64,000 nt of DNA from Arundinibacter roseus (GCF_004348825.1 NZ_SMJU01000005.1:345747-409746); one strand, 5' to 3'; counted from the stretch's first letter, positions 53,249-63,054 are shown. The notes: generated by a model not told the origin, from the letters alone. Program-made: numbers and translations.

Positions 53249-54298
53249 ATGAATTCCGCAAAAAATGACATCCGGAAATTATCCGTTGAACAGATAAAAA
53301 CCTGGCTGTCAGAACGAAATGAACCTGGCTTTCGGGCAAAACAAATTCACGAATGGCTGTGGAAAAAATCGGCTCGTACGTTTAGCGAAATGACCAACCT
53401 GTCGCTGCCCCTGCGGCAGTTGCTCGACGAGCATTTTGCGATTCTTGCCCTCACTACCGACAAGCAGCAACACAGTAACGATGGCACCGTAAAGTCGGCA
53501 TTTAAACTACATGACAACCACATTGTGGAAGGCGTGCTGATTCCGGCCACGGATCGTATGACGGCCTGTGTGAGTAGTCAGGTAGGATGTTCGCTGACCT
53601 GTACGTTTTGTGCTACGGGCTACATGGAACGCAAGCGAAATCTCGAAGCAGGAGAAATTTATGATCAAGTCGTGGAAATCGCCCGGCAAGCGCAGGAAAA
53701 ATTTGCAGCGCCGCTCACCAACATTGTGTACATGGGCATGGGCGAACCTTTGCTTAACTATACCAATGTCCTCAAATCCATCGAACACATTACGTCTCCG
53801 CTCGGGTTGGGCATGTCGCCCAAACGCATTACGGTTTCAACTGCCGGTATTGCCAAAATGATCAAAAAGCTGGGCGATGATGACGTTCGGTTTCGACTGG
53901 CGCTTTCGCTTCATGCAGCCAACGACACCAAGCGCAATCAGATTATGCCCATCAATGAATCCAATTCTCTAGACAATCTGGCCGAAGCACTTTCTTACTT
54001 TTATAAAAAAACCGGCAACCGGATTACGTTTGAATACATTGCTTTCAAAAACTTCAACGATAGTCTTCAGGATGCCAAAGAGCTTTGGGAATTTACGAAG
54101 CGCGTACCTGCACGAGTCAATATTATTGAGTACAATCCTATTGCCGAAGCTGCATTTGTAAATACGGGTGCCGACATGCTGGATCAATTTGCAGGCTTCC
54201 TCGAAGATCGTGGTGTGACCGTGAGTGTACGCCGAAGCCGTGGCAAAGATATTGATGCTGCCTGCGGGCAATTGGCCAACAAATCGACGATTGATTAA
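53249..54298 (+). CDS. rlmN: Dual-specificity RNA methyltransferase RlmN
   Basis: The 349-residue radical SAM protein has the cluster CSLTCTFC (C114, C118, C121). Two catalytic cysteines are in the expected places: C107 seven residues before the cluster (the C118 equivalent of E. coli) and a C-terminal Cys in DAACGQL (the C355 equivalent). It methylates adenosine 2503 of 23S rRNA and adenosine 37 of some tRNAs at C2. The start MNSAKNDIRKL at 53249 fits the family; the longer frame adds 15 extra residues. It follows the CvpA gene closely. Confidence 0.97.
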   Translation: MNSAKNDIRKLSVEQIKTWLSERNEPGFRAKQIHEWLWKKSARTFSEMTNLSLPLRQLLDEHFAILALTTDKQQHSNDGTVKSAFKLHDNHIVEGVLIPATDRMTACVSSQVGCSLTCTFCATGYMERKRNLEAGEIYDQVVEIARQAQEKFAAPLTNIVYMGMGEPLLNYTNVLKSIEHITSPLGLGMSPKRITVSTAGIAKMIKKLGDDDVRFRLALSLHAANDTKRNQIMPINESNSLDNLAEALSYFYKKTGNRITFEYIAFKNFNDSLQDAKELWEFTKRVPARVNIIEYNPIAEAAFVNTGADMLDQFAGFLEDRGVTVSVRRSRGKDIDAACGQLANKSTID

Positions 54299-54333
54299 CA
54301 ATTTCTTAACATTGCCCCCCCTCAAAGATTCTG

Positions 54334-54341
54334 TACTTTTG
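54334..54341 (+). promoter_or_regulatory. Candidate promoter for the phosphate transporter gene
   Basis: TACTTTTG matches TAnnTTTG, with ATTG at 54311-54314 as a possible -33 element (19-base spacing). The ATG is 51 bases downstream. The arrangement is the best-spaced promoter candidate in the window. Confidence 0.52.
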
Positions 54342-54392
54342 CCGCAAATCTTGCTAACTAATAGCTAATTAACACTTTTTTACCCCCTTCCT

Positions 54393-55814
54393 ATGTTTGG
54401 CTTAGAAACCGACATTTTTCTCCTGCTGGCATTTAGTTTATTTGCCGCCTGTGCTTTCGAATTTGTAAATGGATTTCACGATACGGCTAATGCGGTAGCA
54501 ACGGTTATTTATACTAACTCTCTGAAACCCAACACCGCTGTGGTTTGGTCGGGCTTCTGCAACTTCCTCGGCGTATTCTTTGGCGGTATAGCCGTAGCCA
54601 TGGGAATTGTGAATCTTCTACCCGTAGAATTATTGATTGATCAAAACGTCTACCACAGTGTAGCGATGGTACTGGCATTGCTTTTCAGCGCCATCGTCTG
54701 GAACCTTGGCACCTGGTATTTTGGTCTGCCAAGTTCCAGTTCTCATACGCTCATCGGCTCTATTTTGGGTGTAGGTTTAGCCTTTACGTTTATGCCCGAA
54801 AATACTCGTGGCGCGGGCGTCAACTGGTCAAAAGCCACCGAAATCTTTATTTCACTGATTGTCTCACCTCTATTCGGTTTTTCGTTGGCTATTGTGCTGA
54901 TGTTCATTTTACGACGTGTGTTGGACAAACCTCTTCGCAACATCGTTTTTAGCGAACCCAAAAAAAATCAGCCTCCACCGAGCTGGATTCGGGGGATTTT
55001 GATTGTGACCTGTACGCTTGTCAGTTTTTTTCACGGCTCCAACGATGGTCAAAAGGGAGTAGGTCTTGTGATGCTGATTCTGATCGGAATTACCCCAACC
55101 TTCTTTGCCCTTGACAGCAGCAAAGACCCGCTTATGATGCAGGGAAATTTAACCCGCATCGAAACCGTCGTCAACCGGGTTGACACGCTGCTGCTTTCGG
55201 CCCGCGACCGTACCGAACTTGCCGAAACCAAGCGGGAGATTAATTCTTTGCAAAGTGAATTAAGCAAGCCGCTGGTTAATAACACTCTTCCCGAAGAAGC
55301 CCGGCTCAACGCGCGCCGCTCTTTACTCCTTATTAGTGCCAATATTAAAGACCTGCTCAATAGCGAAACTGCCAACCTGAGCATGGCAGACGTTACGGAT
55401 CTTAAAGCACAAATTGACGAAAAAGGTGGTTTAAGACGCTTTACTGACTATGCCCCTGATTGGGTAATTCTCATGATTTCGCTTTCGTTAGGTCTTGGAA
55501 CAATGGTCGGCTGGAAGCGTATTGTGGTTACGATTGGCGAAAAAATCGGAAAGCAGCACCTAACCTACGCACAAGGTGCCTCCGCCGAACTCGTAGCTGC
55601 CAGTACCATTGGGGTTTCGTCGTATTTGGGACTTCCCGTAAGTACCACGCACGTACTTTCATCGGGTATTGCCGGAACGATGGTCGCCAACAAAGGTATA
55701 CGTAACTTACAGGCCGGAACGGTTCGGAATATTGCCATTGCCTGGGCTTTGACACTGCCCGTAACGATGATTCTTTCCGGTACGCTCTATGTATTCTTCC
55801 GCTGGATCCTGTAA
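54393..55814 (+). CDS. PiT family inorganic phosphate transporter
   Basis: The 473-residue protein has about ten membrane helices in two homologous halves, each holding the PiT signature: GFHDTANAVATVI near residue 28 and FFHGSNDGQKGVGLVML near residue 211. A long hydrophilic loop lies between, with EL-ETKREINSLQ-type helical sequence (about 245-345). It imports phosphate with protons or sodium. A Bacteroidota-type promoter lies upstream. Its TAA stop directly abuts the stop of the convergent giant repeat-protein gene. Confidence 0.94.
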   Translation: MFGLETDIFLLLAFSLFAACAFEFVNGFHDTANAVATVIYTNSLKPNTAVVWSGFCNFLGVFFGGIAVAMGIVNLLPVELLIDQNVYHSVAMVLALLFSAIVWNLGTWYFGLPSSSSHTLIGSILGVGLAFTFMPENTRGAGVNWSKATEIFISLIVSPLFGFSLAIVLMFILRRVLDKPLRNIVFSEPKKNQPPPSWIRGILIVTCTLVSFFHGSNDGQKGVGLVMLILIGITPTFFALDSSKDPLMMQGNLTRIETVVNRVDTLLLSARDRTELAETKREINSLQSELSKPLVNNTLPEEARLNARRSLLLISANIKDLLNSETANLSMADVTDLKAQIDEKGGLRRFTDYAPDWVILMISLSLGLGTMVGWKRIVVTIGEKIGKQHLTYAQGASAELVAASTIGVSSYLGLPVSTTHVLSSGIAGTMVANKGIRNLQAGTVRNIAIAWALTLPVTMILSGTLYVFFRWIL

Positions 55815-58800
55815 TTAGTTTTTCAGTTTTCTGATCGCAACGGGGACGCAGGGGGTGCGTCTGAAATTAGCCTGCAAAGCCACTCGCTTTTCACTCACGC
55901 AACTGGAAGAGCCAACCGTCCGGACGGCTTCTACCCAATACGTTCCCGGCTTAGTGGGAAGGTAAGTTTCGCCTTCCCCGATACTTGACGCCCCCTGATC
56001 GGGAGAATCGTACCATCGGGCTACACAGTCCTCGTCAACCTCAACCGTCAGCAAAGGAAGCGATTGACCTTCGCAGCTCATAGTTAACGTCGACATTACC
56101 AGCGGAGTAGCCACGGTGCAACTGCACGAGGGAGATTGCAGGAGCGTATCCATGCTGCACGTCTCGGATAATTGGATGGTAATCAGCAGATTTTCACCGT
56201 TTGGAATTTCAGTAACTTCATACAGACCGCTTTCAATTTCACGCAGTTTTCCAAAAGAAGGCTGAATCATTTCTCCCAATTCCGGCCTGGTTCTGAACTG
56301 CACGTGATACGTATTAGCACCTGCATCACAGGATGGTAGAATCGAAATCGTAAATTCTGGTCGAGGTTCTTTGATGATAAAAATCGTATCGGTGCAGGTT
56401 TCTCCCTGATGTTTTGTGGTATAAACAAATCCGTAAACTCCACTTTCGATTAGGTTAGTTATGGTACCATCCTGAGCAGGTACAATCAGTTGGGGATTGG
56501 TATCTAACGCACTCCACACACCGCCGGAAGGAAGGCTGGTCAAACTGGTTTTTGTAGCATTAAAACATAGCAATTGATCCTCCCCGGCATTTGGTTTCTG
56601 ACATCCTTCGCAGGCTTCAACCTCAATTGTCACCGTATCCGAACAAAATCCATTGGATAGTATAAATTTGTATAGGCCGGGAAGGGTCATTCCATTTACT
56701 AAACCATTTTCAGAAATAGTGGCAGAAATAGGATTAGAGGTGGCATTTGACCAAACATTGATTCCCTGAGCGACTAACTGAATGGTTGTTGTCAGGCCAT
56801 TTTCGCCACAAGCTAAAAGCGTATCGTTTCCGGCAACAGGTTTTTCCAAAATCGCTACCGAAACCGTATCGCTGCAACCGTTCAGACTATACACAAAACT
56901 AAAATTCCCACTGCCCGGTAAACCAGTCACTTCGCCAGATGCCGAAACGCTGCCGCCCGAAAGCGCCATCCACGTGCCGCCCGCAGGCAGGCCGCTGAGT
57001 TGGAGTTGAGCCGGAAGGCCGCAGAAAGAAAGATCATCACCCGCCAAAGGTTTTTCCAAAATCGCTACCGAAACCGTATCGCTGCAACCGTTCAGACTAT
57101 ACACAAAACTAAAATTTCCACTGCCCGGCAAACCCGTCACTTCGCCAGATGCCGAAACGTTGCCGCCCGAAAGCGCCGTCCACATACCGCCCGAAGGCAG
57201 GCCGCTGAGTTGAAGTTGAGCCGGAAGGCCGCAGAAGGAAAGGTCGTTTCCGGCAACAGGTTTTTCCAAAATCGCTACCAAAACCGTATCGCTGCAACCG
57301 TTGAAACTATACACAAAACTAAATTTCCCGCTGCCCGGCAAACCCGTCACTTCACCCAAAGCCGAAACGTTGCCGCCCGAAAGCGCCGTCCACGTGCCGC
57401 CCGCAGGCAGGCCGCTGAGTTGAAGTTGAGCCGGAAGGCCGCAGAAGGAAAGGTCGTTTCCGGCAACAGGTTTTTCCAAAATCGCTACCGAAACCGTATC
57501 GCTGCAACCGTTCAGGCTATATACAAAACTGAAATTTCCGCTGCCCGGCAAACCCGTCACTTCGCCAGATGCCGAAACGCTACCGCCCGAAAGCGCCGTC
57601 CACGTACCGCCCGCAGGCAGGCCGCTGAGTTGTAGTTGAGCAGGAAGGCCGCAGAAGGTGAGATCATTTCCGGCAACAGGTTTTTCCAAAATCGCTACCG
57701 AAACAGTATCGCTGCATCCGTTGAAACTATACACAAAACTAAAATTCCCACTGCCCGGCAAACCCGTCACTTCACCAGATGCCGAGACGCTGCCGCCCAA
57801 AAGCGCCGTCCACGTACCGCCCGCAGGCAGGCCGCTGAGTTGTAGTTGAGCAGGAAGGCCGCAGAAGGTGAGATCATTTCCGGCAACAGGTTTTTCCAAA
57901 ATCGCTACCGAAACAGTATCGCTGCATCCGTTGAAACTATACACAAAACTAAAATTCCCACTGCCCGGCAAACCCGTCACTTCACCAGATGCCGAGACGC
58001 TGCCGCCCAAAAGCGCCGTCCACGTACCGCCCGCAGGCAGGCCGCTGAGTTGTAGTTGAGCAGGAAGGCCGCAGAAGGTGAGATCATTTCCGGCAACAGG
58101 TTTTTCCAAAATCGCTACCGAAACAGTATCGCTGCAACCGTTCAGGCTATATACAAAACTAAAATTCCCACTGCCCGGCAAACCCGTCACTTCGCCAGAT
58201 GCCGAGACGCTACCGCCCGAAAGCGCCATCCACGTGCCGCCCGAAGGCAGGCCGTTGAGTTGGATTTGAGCGGGAAGGCCGCAGAACGAAAGGTCGTTTC
58301 CCGCCATAGGTTTTTCCAAAATCGCTACCAAAACCGTATCGCTGCAACCGTTCAGACTATACACAAAACTAAAATTCCCGCTGCCCGGCAAACCTGTCAC
58401 TTCGCCCGAAGCCGACACGTTGCCGCCCGAAAGTGCCGTCCACGTACCGCCCGAAGGCAGGCCGCTGAGTTGTAGTTGAGCCGGAAGGCCGCAGAACGAA
58501 AGGTCGTTTCCGGCAACAGGTTTTTCCAAAATCGCTATTGAAACCGTATCGCTGCATCCGTTGAAACTATACACAAAACTAAAATTTCCACTGCCCGGCA
58601 AACCCGTCACTTCGCCCGAAGCCGACACGTTGCCGCCCGAAAGCGCCATCCACGTGCCGCCCGCAGGCAGGCCGCTGAGTTGAAGCTGAGAAGGAAGGCC
58701 GCAGAACGAAAGGTCGTTTCCCGCCATAGGTTTTTCCAAAATCGCCACCGAAACCGTATCGCTGCAACCGTTGAAACTATACACAAAACTGAAATTGCCA

Positions 58801-61181
58801 CTGCCCGGCAAACCCGTCACTTCACCCGAAGCCGAGACGCTACCGCCCGAAAGCGCCGTCCACGTGCCGCCCGAAGGTTGACCGGTTAGTTGGATTTGAG
58901 CGGGAAGGCCGCAGAAGGAAAGGTCGTTTCCCGCCAAAGGTTTTTCTACGATTGCGACCGAAACCGTATCGCTGCATCCATTCAGACTATACACAAAACT
59001 AAAATTCCCACTGCCCGGCAAACCCGTCACTTCGCCAGATGCCGAGACGCTGCCGCCCGAAAGCGCCATCCACGTGCCGCCCGAAGGCAGGCCGCTAAGT
59101 TGTAGTTGAGCGGGAAGGCCGCAGAACGAAAGGTCGTTTCCGGCAACAGGTTTTTCCAAAATCGCCACCGAAACCGTATCGCTGCATCCGTTGAAACTAT
59201 ATACAAAACTAAAATTCCCACTGCCCGGTAAACCAGTCACTTCGCCAGATGCCGAAACGTTGCCGCCCGAAAGTGCTGTCCACGTGCCGCCCGAAGGCAG
59301 GCCGCTGAGTTGTAGTTGAGCGGGAAGGCCGCAGAACGAAAGGTCATTTCCGGCAACAGGTTTTTCCAAAATCGCTATTGAAACCGTATCGCTGCAACCG
59401 TTCAAGCTATATACAAAACTAAAATTTCCACTGCCCGGCAAACCCGTTACTTCACCCAAAGCCGAAACGTTGCCGCCCGAAAGCGCCGTCCACGTGCCGC
59501 CCGAAGGCAGGCCGGTTAGTTGGATTTGAGCGGGAAGGCCGCAGAACGAAAGGTCGTTTCCCGCCATAGGTTTTTCCATAATCGCTACCGAAACAGTATC
59601 GCTGCAACCGTTCAGGCTATACACAAAACTAAAATTTCCGCTACCCGGCAAACCCGTCACTTCGCCCGAAGCCGAGACGCTGCCGCCCGAAAGCGCCATC
59701 CACGTGCCGCCCGCAGGCAGGCCGCTGAGTTGTAGTTGAGCGGGAAGGCCGCAGAACGAAAGGTCGTTTCCCGCCAAAGGTTTTTCTACGATTGCGACCG
59801 AAACCGTATCGCTGCAACCGTTCAGACTATACACAAAACTAAAATTCCCACTGCCCGGCAAACCCGTCACTTCACCAGATGCCGAAACGTTGCCGCCCGA
59901 AAGCGCCGTCCACGTGCCGCCCGAAGGCAGGCCGCTGAGTTGGATTTGAGCGGGAAGGCCGCAGAACGAAAGGTCGTTTCCGGCATCGGGATTGATACAA
60001 AACACTTCATTGGCAATAACATCAGGCGGAATGGGAACAATCTGAGACAACAGGTCAGACGTCAGCACTTCATTCCATAATTTTGCCGCCATTTCCTGCC
60101 CAAACGCATTAAAATGCAGCCCATCCGTACGGCCATTTTCGCCAATCTGATTTAAATCCGGTCCGGGAAAAACCGTAGAAGTGGAGGCAATCACCTGGTT
60201 TTGAGCATCCACGATCCAGCTTTTTATATTTTGATTATAAGCAGCTTTTGCTACCACCCACGCTAAATCGTTCCGCTGACTAATCTGTCGGGTACGCTCA
60301 ATTATTTTTTCATAAAAAAAACGAACGCTATCCGTTCCATAATCTACATCGTTAATCCCATGCGAAGATAACACCCCTCGAAGCCCTGTGAGTGGCACGT
60401 ATTTTTCCAGGACATTCTGAATATTTACAAATGGAAACCGCAGATTTGAATTAATAAACCCATGGTCAAACGGAATAGAATACGCTGATTTATAAGTCAT
60501 TGCCAGATTACTACCGCCAAAAGCGGTGCTATAAAAAAGAACGGGGACATTCAGCTTTTTGACCAAACTATCCCCCAACTGACTCCAATACCAGGGATAT
60601 TCGCCAAAGGGAGAAATACCGCAGGTTTCGCACAACTGACTAAACTGCGTGGGCAATACATCCTGACTAGCCGTTTGAAGGTAGGTTGAAAAATCGGGAT
60701 GGCTGTTATTGAAATTTATGGTACTGACCCGGCTTTCGGAAGCTGCCCGGCTATTGCTTGACCCACCCGAAGCATTGGAGTGCCCCACGATCATAAACAC
60801 CTCGCCAATTCCGATGGGTTCTACAATCGTTGAATTCCCAACGGGCTGATTTGCCAGCATTCCCCGAACTTCCATGCGGTACCATCCGGCCGTCAGGGTG
60901 ACGGCACCCAAGAAAGTACCTCCTTGCGGGTTGTACTGAATCGGTAACCAATCGGTAGAAATTCCCGGACCGGGATCCTGCACCGTAAATCGGGCCTCTA
61001 CACGATCAATTGGTGCGGAGAATGTACCACTGACCTGTATCTTGGCTACGTTGGCGTTATTTCGCTGATAAACGATATGATTGGTGGGAAAATCCACCAG
61101 GATTTGACTTTTGCCGGTAAGCGATAGCAGCAGCAGGTAACCTGCAAAAATTGCAGGCGTTATGAAGGTAGAAACTTTCAT
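55815..61181 (-). CDS. Giant secreted SGNH hydrolase with 15 near-identical Ig-like repeats
   Basis: The 1788-residue protein has a signal peptide (about 1-25). Its SGNH/sialate-esterase-like domain (about 110-385) has block I as GHSN near 131 instead of GQSN, block III SSHGINDV, and the catalytic DGLHFN near 355. Then come 15 tandem ~70-residue repeats, a degenerate 16th unit, and further Cys-rich beta domains ending PCVPVAIRKLKN. Each repeat contains FCGLPAQ, GGTW and NGCSDTV, the two Cys probably disulfide-bonded. No standard type A sorting domain is visible. It may be a carbohydrate esterase held away from the surface by a rigid stalk. Its stop codon abuts the phosphate transporter's. Confidence 0.9.
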   Translation of the reverse strand: MKVSTFITPAIFAGYLLLLSLTGKSQILVDFPTNHIVYQRNNANVAKIQVSGTFSAPIDRVEARFTVQDPGPGISTDWLPIQYNPQGGTFLGAVTLTAGWYRMEVRGMLANQPVGNSTIVEPIGIGEVFMIVGHSNASGGSSNSRAASESRVSTINFNNSHPDFSTYLQTASQDVLPTQFSQLCETCGISPFGEYPWYWSQLGDSLVKKLNVPVLFYSTAFGGSNLAMTYKSAYSIPFDHGFINSNLRFPFVNIQNVLEKYVPLTGLRGVLSSHGINDVDYGTDSVRFFYEKIIERTRQISQRNDLAWVVAKAAYNQNIKSWIVDAQNQVIASTSTVFPGPDLNQIGENGRTDGLHFNAFGQEMAAKLWNEVLTSDLLSQIVPIPPDVIANEVFCINPDAGNDLSFCGLPAQIQLSGLPSGGTWTALSGGNVSASGEVTGLPGSGNFSFVYSLNGCSDTVSVAIVEKPLAGNDLSFCGLPAQLQLSGLPAGGTWMALSGGSVSASGEVTGLPGSGNFSFVYSLNGCSDTVSVAIMEKPMAGNDLSFCGLPAQIQLTGLPSGGTWTALSGGNVSALGEVTGLPGSGNFSFVYSLNGCSDTVSIAILEKPVAGNDLSFCGLPAQLQLSGLPSGGTWTALSGGNVSASGEVTGLPGSGNFSFVYSFNGCSDTVSVAILEKPVAGNDLSFCGLPAQLQLSGLPSGGTWMALSGGSVSASGEVTGLPGSGNFSFVYSLNGCSDTVSVAIVEKPLAGNDLSFCGLPAQIQLTGQPSGGTWTALSGGSVSASGEVTGLPGSGNFSFVYSFNGCSDTVSVAILEKPMAGNDLSFCGLPSQLQLSGLPAGGTWMALSGGNVSASGEVTGLPGSGNFSFVYSFNGCSDTVSIAILEKPVAGNDLSFCGLPAQLQLSGLPSGGTWTALSGGNVSASGEVTGLPGSGNFSFVYSLNGCSDTVLVAILEKPMAGNDLSFCGLPAQIQLNGLPSGGTWMALSGGSVSASGEVTGLPGSGNFSFVYSLNGCSDTVSVAILEKPVAGNDLTFCGLPAQLQLSGLPAGGTWTALLGGSVSASGEVTGLPGSGNFSFVYSFNGCSDTVSVAILEKPVAGNDLTFCGLPAQLQLSGLPAGGTWTALLGGSVSASGEVTGLPGSGNFSFVYSFNGCSDTVSVAILEKPVAGNDLTFCGLPAQLQLSGLPAGGTWTALSGGSVSASGEVTGLPGSGNFSFVYSLNGCSDTVSVAILEKPVAGNDLSFCGLPAQLQLSGLPAGGTWTALSGGNVSALGEVTGLPGSGKFSFVYSFNGCSDTVLVAILEKPVAGNDLSFCGLPAQLQLSGLPSGGMWTALSGGNVSASGEVTGLPGSGNFSFVYSLNGCSDTVSVAILEKPLAGDDLSFCGLPAQLQLSGLPAGGTWMALSGGSVSASGEVTGLPGSGNFSFVYSLNGCSDTVSVAILEKPVAGNDTLLACGENGLTTTIQLVAQGINVWSNATSNPISATISENGLVNGMTLPGLYKFILSNGFCSDTVTIEVEACEGCQKPNAGEDQLLCFNATKTSLTSLPSGGVWSALDTNPQLIVPAQDGTITNLIESGVYGFVYTTKHQGETCTDTIFIIKEPRPEFTISILPSCDAGANTYHVQFRTRPELGEMIQPSFGKLREIESGLYEVTEIPNGENLLITIQLSETCSMDTLLQSPSCSCTVATPLVMSTLTMSCEGQSLPLLTVEVDEDCVARWYDSPDQGASSIGEGETYLPTKPGTYWVEAVRTVGSSSCVSEKRVALQANFRRTPCVPVAIRKLKN
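56835..59984 (-). repeat. Coding tandem array, 15 copies of a 210-base unit
   Basis: Fifteen copies, all exactly 210 bases, encode the repeats of the SGNH hydrolase. Copies differ at few positions. From 57590 to 58136 the sequence has a perfect 210-base period (2.6 copies with no difference). The preserved frame and length show recent amplification with selection for intact coding. Antisense open frames in this region arise from the periodic sequence. Confidence 0.97.
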
Positions 61182-61440
61182 AGAGGGTTTGTGTGTAGTA
61201 TTCTGTTGAGTATGTGTGTAATGTCACCAGAAAGTCCACAAAATCCTTACCCTCAACCCTCGCCTTCCGGTCTCTTGATTTTTGCTATTTTTACTTTGAC
61301 AGCTAAACCTTCGGGGTTTTGCAGACAAAAATCTCCATAAAAAGTATTCTAAACACTAAATTTTCAAATAGAAATTTTTACCAGCAATTGAACTGCTAAA
61401 AGCATTACATTATATGCAAGCATCGTGCCATTATTTCATA

Positions 61441-61450
61441 CCCCCCCCCC
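61441..61450 (+). repeat. Homopolymeric C10 tract
   Basis: Ten C residues followed by five T lie about 75 bases upstream of the predicted transcription start of the cytochrome/VCBS gene. Tracts like this are prone to slipped-strand length changes. This one is intergenic and could alter promoter activity of either flanking gene. Confidence 0.85.
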
Positions 61451-61509
61451 TTTTTGTCTAGCCTGACATGCTAATTTTAATTGCGTATCCAAAAGCCCTC
61501 TCAACTTAT

Positions 61510-61517
61510 TATTTTTG
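61510..61517 (+). promoter_or_regulatory. Candidate promoter -7 element for the cytochrome/VCBS gene
   Basis: TATTTTTG matches TAnnTTTG, 19 bases before the GTG start. An ATTG at 61480-61483 could be the -33 side but has a long spacing of 26 bases. Confidence 0.45.
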
Positions 61518-61536
61518 TTAAATTTTAAACATCTCT

Positions 61537-63054
61537 GTGAATATATCTTTCCCTCTCTTTCGCCTCCCACTGCTCTTGATTTTTGCAGGTAGTTCTTTGA
61601 TTCTGTCCTGCACACAAGACCATACGCCTACCGAAGCGGATGCCGCCCTGGCTACTCAACATTGTACAAGTTGCCACGCTTTTGCTGGTCCGGAACTGCT
61701 CCCGCGTGACACCTGGGAAAAGAGCGTATTGCCCTACATGGCGCTTCGGATGGGAGTTAAAAGTGAGATTGCGGAGATGGATTCTCTGAATGAGCTTGAA
61801 CTGCAACTTGAACCACCCAAACCGCTGATTTCCGAAGAAGACTGGGCGCGTATCAAAAACTATTATCTCGCTCTTGCCCCCGAAAAATTAGAAGAGAAGA
61901 CAATTCCGCCCCTCGAAATGCAACGCGGGCAGTTTGAACTCAAACGCGGGCAGCTGTTTTCGGAGAAAATGACTAATATTTCCTGCGTAAAAATCGATCC
62001 TGAAAGACAGGTTGTGTATGCCTGCGACGATGCAAACGGGGAGATTTGGGCACTGTCGCCGGGTGGTTTGCCCAAAAACAGGTACGGCAACCAACTAGCC
62101 GTAAGTAATATTGAGCTCACAAAAAAAGGACTTTTGGTAACCTACATTGGCCCTTCGGTCGGGATTACGGTGCATCCCAATGGCTTTTCTCAGCTAGTGG
62201 ATGTACAGGAAAATGCTGCTCAAAATGCCAATCTGATGCTAACCAAACTCTACCGCCCGACGCAAACGTTACCCGTAGACCTGAACAATGACGGCCTGGA
62301 AGAACTCGTAACCTGCGAATTTGGCGTGATTGAAGGCAGCTTTTCCGTGTGGTATCCCCAAACTAATGGTACGTATCGCAAAAAAATACTTAGCCCGACG
62401 CCGGGTGCCATTCGGGCAGAAGTGGTGGACTGGGATCGGGATGGGCGTAAGGATCTGGTTGTGCTGTTTGCACAGGGCGATGAGCGGTTGATGCTGTATC
62501 GAAATACCGGAAATGATACGTTTGAAGAAAAAATGCTAATGCGATTTCCGCCGGTGTACGGATCAAGCTATTTTGAATTGGCGGATCTGAATGGCGACGG
62601 GCGACTGGATATTTTGTATACCTGCGGCGATAATGCTGATTATTCCCGCATCTTGAAACCCTACCACGGCGTGTATGCCTTCGAGCAAAAACCTGATGGC
62701 GATTTTCGGCAAAAATTTCATTTCCCACTACATGGCGCTTACAAGGCCGTGGCGCGCGACTTCGATGGCGATGGCGATCAGGATATTGTGGCGATTGCGT
62801 ATTTTGGTCACTACGACTCCAAAACTCCCAATGATTTGGTGTATCTCGAAAATCGGGAAGGGAAATTTGCCCCACAGCTTCTGCCCGGTATTGGCCGCGG
62901 GCGCTGGATGTGCCTCGATGCGGCGGATCTTGACGGCGACGGCGATGACGATATTGCCCTAGGCAGCCATCCCGTCGGCCTGATGCCCGGAGGTTTTAGG
63001 AAAGACTGGAGCAGCGGGCCGGGCGTCATTTTTTTGATTAATCAACAAAAATAA
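61537..63054 (+). CDS. Lipoprotein with cytochrome c motif and VCBS/FG-GAP repeats
   Basis: The 505-residue protein has a lipoprotein signal peptide with lipobox LILSC (Cys25). A single c-type heme motif CTSCH follows at residues 43-47, with a later Met-rich segment that could supply the distal ligand. From about residue 250 there are FG-GAP/VCBS-type repeats with Ca-binding DxDxDG motifs: VDLNNDGLE, VDWDRDGRKD, ADLNGDGRLD, RDFDGDGDQD and ADLDGDGDDD. It is probably an outer-membrane or periplasmic electron carrier tied to carbohydrate or protein binding. The start is a GTG; a C10 tract and a TATTTTTG box are upstream. Confidence 0.88.
   Translation: MNISFPLFRLPLLLIFAGSSLILSCTQDHTPTEADAALATQHCTSCHAFAGPELLPRDTWEKSVLPYMALRMGVKSEIAEMDSLNELELQLEPPKPLISEEDWARIKNYYLALAPEKLEEKTIPPLEMQRGQFELKRGQLFSEKMTNISCVKIDPERQVVYACDDANGEIWALSPGGLPKNRYGNQLAVSNIELTKKGLLVTYIGPSVGITVHPNGFSQLVDVQENAAQNANLMLTKLYRPTQTLPVDLNNDGLEELVTCEFGVIEGSFSVWYPQTNGTYRKKILSPTPGAIRAEVVDWDRDGRKDLVVLFAQGDERLMLYRNTGNDTFEEKMLMRFPPVYGSSYFELADLNGDGRLDILYTCGDNADYSRILKPYHGVYAFEQKPDGDFRQKFHFPLHGAYKAVARDFDGDGDQDIVAIAYFGHYDSKTPNDLVYLENREGKFAPQLLPGIGRGRWMCLDAADLDGDGDDDIALGSHPVGLMPGGFRKDWSSGPGVIFLINQQK

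Noticed and set aside
56835..59984. Array as a CRISPR
   Set aside because: The units are contiguous 210-base coding repeats in one frame, without spacers or cas genes.
57000..60080. Long antisense open frames across the repeat array
   Set aside because: They occur because the 210-base unit is a multiple of three and lacks stops in those frames; they repeat with the array and have no homology or start signals.
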